28,932 nucleotides of DNA, taken from NCBI RefSeq assembly GCF_018372875.1, contig NZ_JAHAIF010000034.1:1-28932 (forward strand), read 5' to 3'. The stretch comes from Clostridium sp. Lineage in GTDB: Bacteria; Bacillota; Clostridia; Clostridiales; Clostridiaceae. Shown one piece after another: positions 26,051-28,932 of the stretch; position 1 is the first letter of the stretch; each line of letters starts with the position of its first letter. The translations under genes and the position numbers were made by a program. The notes beneath the pieces are model-generated. The model was not told where the DNA came from, did not search any database, and saw nothing but the letters and a program-made list of their open reading frames with translations.

Positions 26051-26082
26051 ATCAGTCATTCCTTGAAAAAGGAATGACTGGT
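26051..26082 (+). promoter_or_regulatory. Strong hairpin with GAAA loop between spoIIQ and spoIIID
   Basis: CAGTCATTCCTT (26053-26064) pairs perfectly with AAGGAATGACTG (26069-26080) across a GAAA tetraloop, and two more pairs (A-T and a U-G wobble) extend it. What follows is GTCAATAATT, with no U-tract. It may slow readthrough or stabilise the spoIIQ message; a terminator role is doubtful. Confidence 0.65.
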
Positions 26083-26128
26083 CAATAATTAAAAAGCATA
26101 AAGAAATAAAAATGAAGGAGGTAGCATT

Positions 26129-26380
26129 TTGAAAGACTATATTGAAGAAAGAGTTCTTGAGGTAGCACAATATATAATTGATTCAAAAGCTACTATTAGG
26201 AAAACTGCTAAAGTTTTTGGTGTAAGTAAAAGTACAATTCATAAAGATATGACAGAGAGACTACCAAAAATAAATCCAATTATTGCAGAAAAAACTCATA
26301 GTATTTTAGAACTTAATAAGGCAGAAAGACATATTAGAGGCGGAAAAGCCACTAAATTAAAGTATAAAGCTATTGAATGA
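26129..26380 (+). CDS. spoIIID: Sporulation transcriptional regulator SpoIIID
   Basis: The 83-residue DNA-binding protein acts in the mother cell, where it tunes the sigma-E regulon and leads to sigma-K. IRKTAKVFGVSKSTIHKDMTERL (about residues 23-45) is a helix-turn-helix and the basic tail ERHIRGGKATKLKYK is the second DNA contact. The TTG start at 26129 is fixed by AAGGAGGT 6 bases upstream; no ATG precedes the conserved N-terminus. The gene sits directly before mbl, as in Bacillus. Confidence 0.97.
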   Translation: MKDYIEERVLEVAQYIIDSKATIRKTAKVFGVSKSTIHKDMTERLPKINPIIAEKTHSILELNKAERHIRGGKATKLKYKAIE

Positions 26381-26468
26381 TAAGAATATTCCATATATAA
26401 TAAAGAATAGGCAGAATTTTGAAGAAAATGTTATCTAAATGTAATTTTTATATATGGGAGTGAAAAAA

Positions 26469-27503
26469 ATGTGGTTTTGGAGATCAGGGGTAGAGTTGGG
26501 AATAGACTTGGGTACAGCTACTGTGCTTGTTTATGAAAAAGGTAAAGGTATTATCTTAAAAGAACCATCAGTTGTTGCTATAAACAAAATTAATAATAAG
26601 GTATTGGCTGTTGGAGAAGAAGCAAGAAAGATGATTGGAAGAACACCAGGAAATATAGTGGCCGTTCGTCCATTAAGAGACGGGGTTATTTCTGATTATG
26701 ATGTAACGGAAAAAATGTTAAAGGCATTTATAGTTAAAGCTGTTGGTAAGAAAAATATGGTTGCCCCTAAGGTAATGGTTTGTATTCCTTCACAGGCTAC
26801 AGAAGTAGAGAAAAGAGCGGTAATAGATGCAGCAAGAAATTCTGGAGCAAAGAGAGTTAATCTGATAGAAGAACCTTTAGCAGCAGCAATTGGTGCTGGG
26901 TTAGATATAACAAAGCCAAATGGATCAATGGTAGTTGATATTGGCGGAGGTACATGTGATATAGCTATAATTTCCCTTGGTGGTATCGTTGTTAAATCTT
27001 CAATAAAGAGTGCCGGAGATAAATTTGATGAAGCTATCATTAAGTATGTAAGAAGTAAACATAAAATTATGATAGGAGAAAAGACTGCAGAAGAATTAAA
27101 GGTTACAATAGGTTCAGCCTTTAAAGATGGTAGAAATTTAACCTCAAGTATGAAGGGTAGGAATTTAGTTACTGGTTTACCAGATGAGGTAGAAATAACA
27201 ACTGAAGAAATTCGACAAGCATTACAAGAACCTGTTACTTTAATAGTAGATGCTGTAAAAGCAGTGTTAGAAAAAACTCCTCCAGAATTAGCGGCAGATA
27301 TTATAGAAAAGGGAATCCTTTTAACTGGTGGGGGAGCTTTATTAGACGGATTAGACAAGCTTATTGAATTTGAAACTGGAGTAAGTGCTATAGTTGCAGC
27401 TGACTCAGTTGAATGTGTTGCGGAAGGAACTGGAAAGGTTCTTGCTTATTTTGATAAGTTGGATAATAACTTAAATAATCAAGAAGTAATTTTAATAGAG
27501 TAA
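26469..27503 (+). CDS. mbl: MreB-like actin homologue Mbl
   Basis: The 344-residue actin-fold protein polymerises under the membrane and guides lateral wall synthesis. ATP-binding motifs are GIDLGTATVLVY (phosphate 1), VVDIGGGTCDIAIIS (phosphate 2) and LTGGGALLDGLDK (adenosine). The N-terminal MWFWRSG may act as the membrane-binding segment. I call it Mbl rather than MreB because it follows spoIIID and no mreC or mreD follows. The ATG at 26469 has GGGAG 8 bases upstream; ATG 26454 overlaps that site. Confidence 0.95.
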   Translation: MWFWRSGVELGIDLGTATVLVYEKGKGIILKEPSVVAINKINNKVLAVGEEARKMIGRTPGNIVAVRPLRDGVISDYDVTEKMLKAFIVKAVGKKNMVAPKVMVCIPSQATEVEKRAVIDAARNSGAKRVNLIEEPLAAAIGAGLDITKPNGSMVVDIGGGTCDIAIISLGGIVVKSSIKSAGDKFDEAIIKYVRSKHKIMIGEKTAEELKVTIGSAFKDGRNLTSSMKGRNLVTGLPDEVEITTEEIRQALQEPVTLIVDAVKAVLEKTPPELAADIIEKGILLTGGGALLDGLDKLIEFETGVSAIVAADSVECVAEGTGKVLAYFDKLDNNLNNQEVILIE

Positions 27504-27506
27504 CAT

Positions 27507-27545
27507 AAAAAGTGAGAAGCTTTATAGAGTTTCTCACTTTTTATA
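27507..27545. terminator. Bidirectional terminator between mbl and yyaC
   Basis: AAAAAGTGAGAAGCT pairs with AGTTTCTCACTTTTT (15 positions with one G-T) around a 6-base loop. The A and T ends give a U-tract in either direction, as suits the convergent genes on both sides. Confidence 0.9.
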
Positions 27546-27557
27546 TTAAGAAGATTA

Positions 27558-28097
27558 TTATATTTTTAAGTTTATTCCTTTGTTTAAATAATATGAATGT
27601 ATAATGCCTCTTGAAATAACTTTGGCCATATCTAGAACTAGAGATAAACGAATAGATCTAGAAGAAAAGAAGTCGGCATTATCACTTGAGTCTATTATAC
27701 CTATTATAGAGGCCATACCTACATCAGGAAGTGTCTTTCCTACTCCTTTGCCAGGATGTATAGCGTAGTCTCTAGTATGAATTTCACCTATTGATTTATT
27801 TTCACCTAAACAAGCATCAATACCGATTATGCAAGCATCAGGGTGTAATTTGTTTATTTCTTCCAAGCGTTTATCTATATTTAAAGCATGAATGGGATTT
27901 GATATAGTACCATAGATTGGTAAAGGAAAGAGATTCTCTTCTAATATAGTGCCAACTAAAGGTCCTAAACAATCTCCAATACATTTGTCAGTTCCTATAC
28001 AAACTATAGCTGTATTATCTTTCATAAAATCTTTTATTCCTTCTGCAATTTCATAATAAGCAAGTGCAGATTTATAATGAACTTTCCTTTTATTCAA
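27558..28097 (-). CDS. yyaC: Spore protease YyaC (DUF1256)
   Basis: The 179-residue protein belongs to the YyaC family, which is related in fold to the spore protease GPR and to hydrogenase-maturation peptidases. The first block is AIVCIGTDKCIGDCLGPLVGT (about 30-50). Later blocks are YGTISNPIHALN, CIIGIDACLG and HPGKGVGKTLPDVGMASI. In Bacillus the gene is sporulation-controlled, made in the forespore; the exact substrate is not known to me. The start is TTG at 28097, placed by AAGGGGGTG on the minus strand; the nearby ATG (28103-28101) is out of frame. That ribosome site can pair with CCCCCT upstream (28107-28131). TATACT at 28148-28143 could be its -10. Confidence 0.93.
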   Translation of the reverse strand: MNKRKVHYKSALAYYEIAEGIKDFMKDNTAIVCIGTDKCIGDCLGPLVGTILEENLFPLPIYGTISNPIHALNIDKRLEEINKLHPDACIIGIDACLGENKSIGEIHTRDYAIHPGKGVGKTLPDVGMASIIGIIDSSDNADFFSSRSIRLSLVLDMAKVISRGIIHSYYLNKGINLKI

Positions 28098-28106
28098 GCC
28101 ATAACA

Positions 28107-28131
28107 CCCCCTTAAATAATATATGAGGGGG
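28107..28131 (-). promoter_or_regulatory. Hairpin that could mask the yyaC ribosome-binding site
   Basis: In the yyaC transcript CCCCCU pairs with AGGGGG, the Shine-Dalgarno core, around a 13-base AU-rich loop. A GC-only stem of this kind is rare in so AT-rich a sequence. It would lower translation unless it is opened. A transcription start near 28136, just 5' of the CCCCC, fits the TATACT box upstream. Confidence 0.5.
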
Positions 28132-28204
28132 AACTAATAAATAGTATATAAGAATAAAAAAAATGCTAAGTGGCAATAAATCAAATATGAAGGGAGTGAA
28201 AAAA

Positions 28205-28669
28205 GTGAAAAAGGTTTTTGTTGGATTAGTAATTCTTTTGGCAAGTTTTATTACTATGTATACTGTTTTTTTCTGGGAACCAAAGTCAGTAGAGGATATG
28301 GTGAACTTAGGTGCAGTTACAAATGAAGATGTTAAAAGTGAAAATGGTGAAAAAGAAGTAGAGAGTAAGGAAGAAGAGGCAAGTAAAGAAGTATCTGTTG
28401 ATGTAAATCCTATATTAAAGGTAAGTATAGAGGATATATACAATGAAATGCCTAGGAAAGATTGTGAAGAACTAAAAAAGGTTATTACAACAATGTCAAC
28501 AAGTGATATAGGTATGATAGAAGATGCTATAAATGGTCAAGATAAGGAAAGTGGAATTACAAATGCTATATCAATTTTAAAGACTAGGTTAAGTAGCGAG
28601 GATTATGAGAAAATAAAGAGTATATTATCTCCATATGTAAATTTTAATAATATTAAAGAAAATGTGTAG
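28205..28669 (+). CDS. Membrane-anchored protein of unknown function
   Basis: I do not recognise this 154-residue protein. A basic start is followed by one hydrophobic helix (about residues 4-22, VFVGLVILLASFITMYTVFF). Next come a Glu/Lys-rich low-complexity linker (about 40-63, with VESKEEEASKEVSVDV) and a C-terminal domain of short helices (VSIEDIYNEM, DCEELKKVITTMS, ISILKTRLSSEDYEKIKSIL). Signal-anchor topology puts the domain outside the membrane. The GTG start at 28205 has AGGGAG 8 bases upstream; ATG 28187 overlaps that site. It diverges from yyaC across a 107-base gap, so a sporulation or envelope role is possible but unsupported. No terminator is evident after it. Confidence 0.75.
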   Translation: MKKVFVGLVILLASFITMYTVFFWEPKSVEDMVNLGAVTNEDVKSENGEKEVESKEEEASKEVSVDVNPILKVSIEDIYNEMPRKDCEELKKVITTMSTSDIGMIEDAINGQDKESGITNAISILKTRLSSEDYEKIKSILSPYVNFNNIKENV

Positions 28670-28750
28670 AAAAAACGGATACAATATTAAATTGGAGTAA
28701 AATCGATAGATATAGAGTAAATTAAGGATAATCTTGATATATGCAGTCAT

Positions 28751-28779
28751 TTGAGAGTTGAAATATAAGAGCATAGAAT
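28751..28779 (+). promoter_or_regulatory. Promoter of tRNA-Tyr
   Basis: TTGAGA (28751-28756) and TAGAAT (28774-28779) are exactly 17 bases apart, each one base from consensus, about 55 bases before the tRNA. A short GTGC-TTACA-GCAC hairpin lies between promoter and tRNA. Confidence 0.7.
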
Positions 28780-28834
28780 ATATACTAACTATTGTTGATT
28801 CGGTGCTTACAGCACTTGAAGAAAACTAAAAATT

Positions 28835-28919
28835 GGAGGAGTTCCCGAGTGGCCAAAGGGGGCAGACTGTAAATCTGTTGCGATTCGCTTCGATGGTTCG
28901 AATCCGTCCTCCTCCACCA
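28835..28919 (+). tRNA. tRNA-Tyr (GTA)
   Basis: This is an 85-base class II tRNA with encoded CCA. The acceptor stem is GGAGGAG / CTCCTCC, with discriminator A and CCA at 28917-28919. The anticodon stem GCAGA / TCTGT holds the loop CTGTAAA, so the anticodon is GTA (Tyr). A long variable arm (GCGATTCGCTTCGAT region) and a T-loop GGTTCGAATCC are present. The window ends 13 bases later, so more tRNAs may follow. Confidence 0.97.
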
Positions 28920-28932
28920 TTTAAATGGGCGC

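Noticed and set aside
26696..27358. 220-codon open frame on the minus strand inside mbl
   Set aside because: It is the antisense shadow of a well-conserved gene, with no ribosome site and Ser/Thr/Pro-rich shadow composition.
28090..28443. 117-codon minus-strand frame upstream of yyaC
   Set aside because: Antisense of the 28205 gene and overlapping the yyaC leader; no start signal.
28811..28830. GTGCTTACAGCAC just before tRNA-Tyr, considered as the end of another tRNA
   Set aside because: Only a 4-bp stem; no T-loop, anticodon arm or CCA can be built from the sequence upstream.

Overview
The window is a stretch of chromosome from a spore-forming, low-GC Firmicute, most likely Clostridium sensu stricto. 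The coding sequence is strongly AT-rich, with AGA/ATA/TTA codons, AGGAGG-type ribosome sites and several TTG or GTG starts. Gene content agrees: a thiolase with a Rex-type operator, a DUF1385-PrmC fusion typical of clostridia, and the sporulation genes spoIID, spoIIQ, spoIIID and yyaC. I cannot name the species from sequence alone.

Layout. (1) 1-2870 is an insertion-sequence graveyard. A 5'-truncated IS1182-type transposase pseudogene (+) abuts an IS256-type element (-) killed by three stop codons, and the IS256-type element is bracketed by unusually long inverted arms. (2) 2889-4350 (-) holds a UgtP/MGDG-synthase-like glycosyltransferase and rpmE (ribosomal protein L31). (3) 4525-11387 (+) is a housekeeping run: tdk, DUF1385-prmC, prfA, an unknown membrane protein, sua5, a YwlE-type phosphatase, rpiB and upp. 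It links translation termination, tRNA t6A formation, pentose phosphate and pyrimidine salvage. (4) 11634-13301 holds a dCMP-deaminase-family gene and UDP-GlcNAc 2-epimerase. (5) 13419-14600 is thiolase, behind a sigma-A-like promoter and a near-perfect Rex operator. (6) A roughly 610-base gene-free AT-rich stretch precedes the complete F1Fo ATP synthase operon atpI-B-E-F-H-A-G-D-C (15272-21871). (7) 22016-27503 keeps the Bacillus subtilis order ywmB-murA-spoIID-spoIIQ-spoIIID-mbl, which ties peptidoglycan synthesis to engulfment and mother-cell control. (8) The right end has convergent yyaC (-), a small membrane-anchored protein of unknown function and tRNA-Tyr(GTA) with its own promoter.

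Most of the window is conserved core genome and I see no clear new defence or mobile system. The points most worth following are regulatory or structural: the Rex site at thl; a perfect palindrome over the atpA stop codon and a hairpin between atpE and atpF; a c-subunit lacking Na+ ligands; a SpoIIQ whose zinc-site residues are all substituted; poly-G runs inside spoIID; a hairpin that could mask the yyaC ribosome site; an unexplained 12-bp inverted repeat at 11474-11527; and the 54-base arms around the dead IS256 copy.
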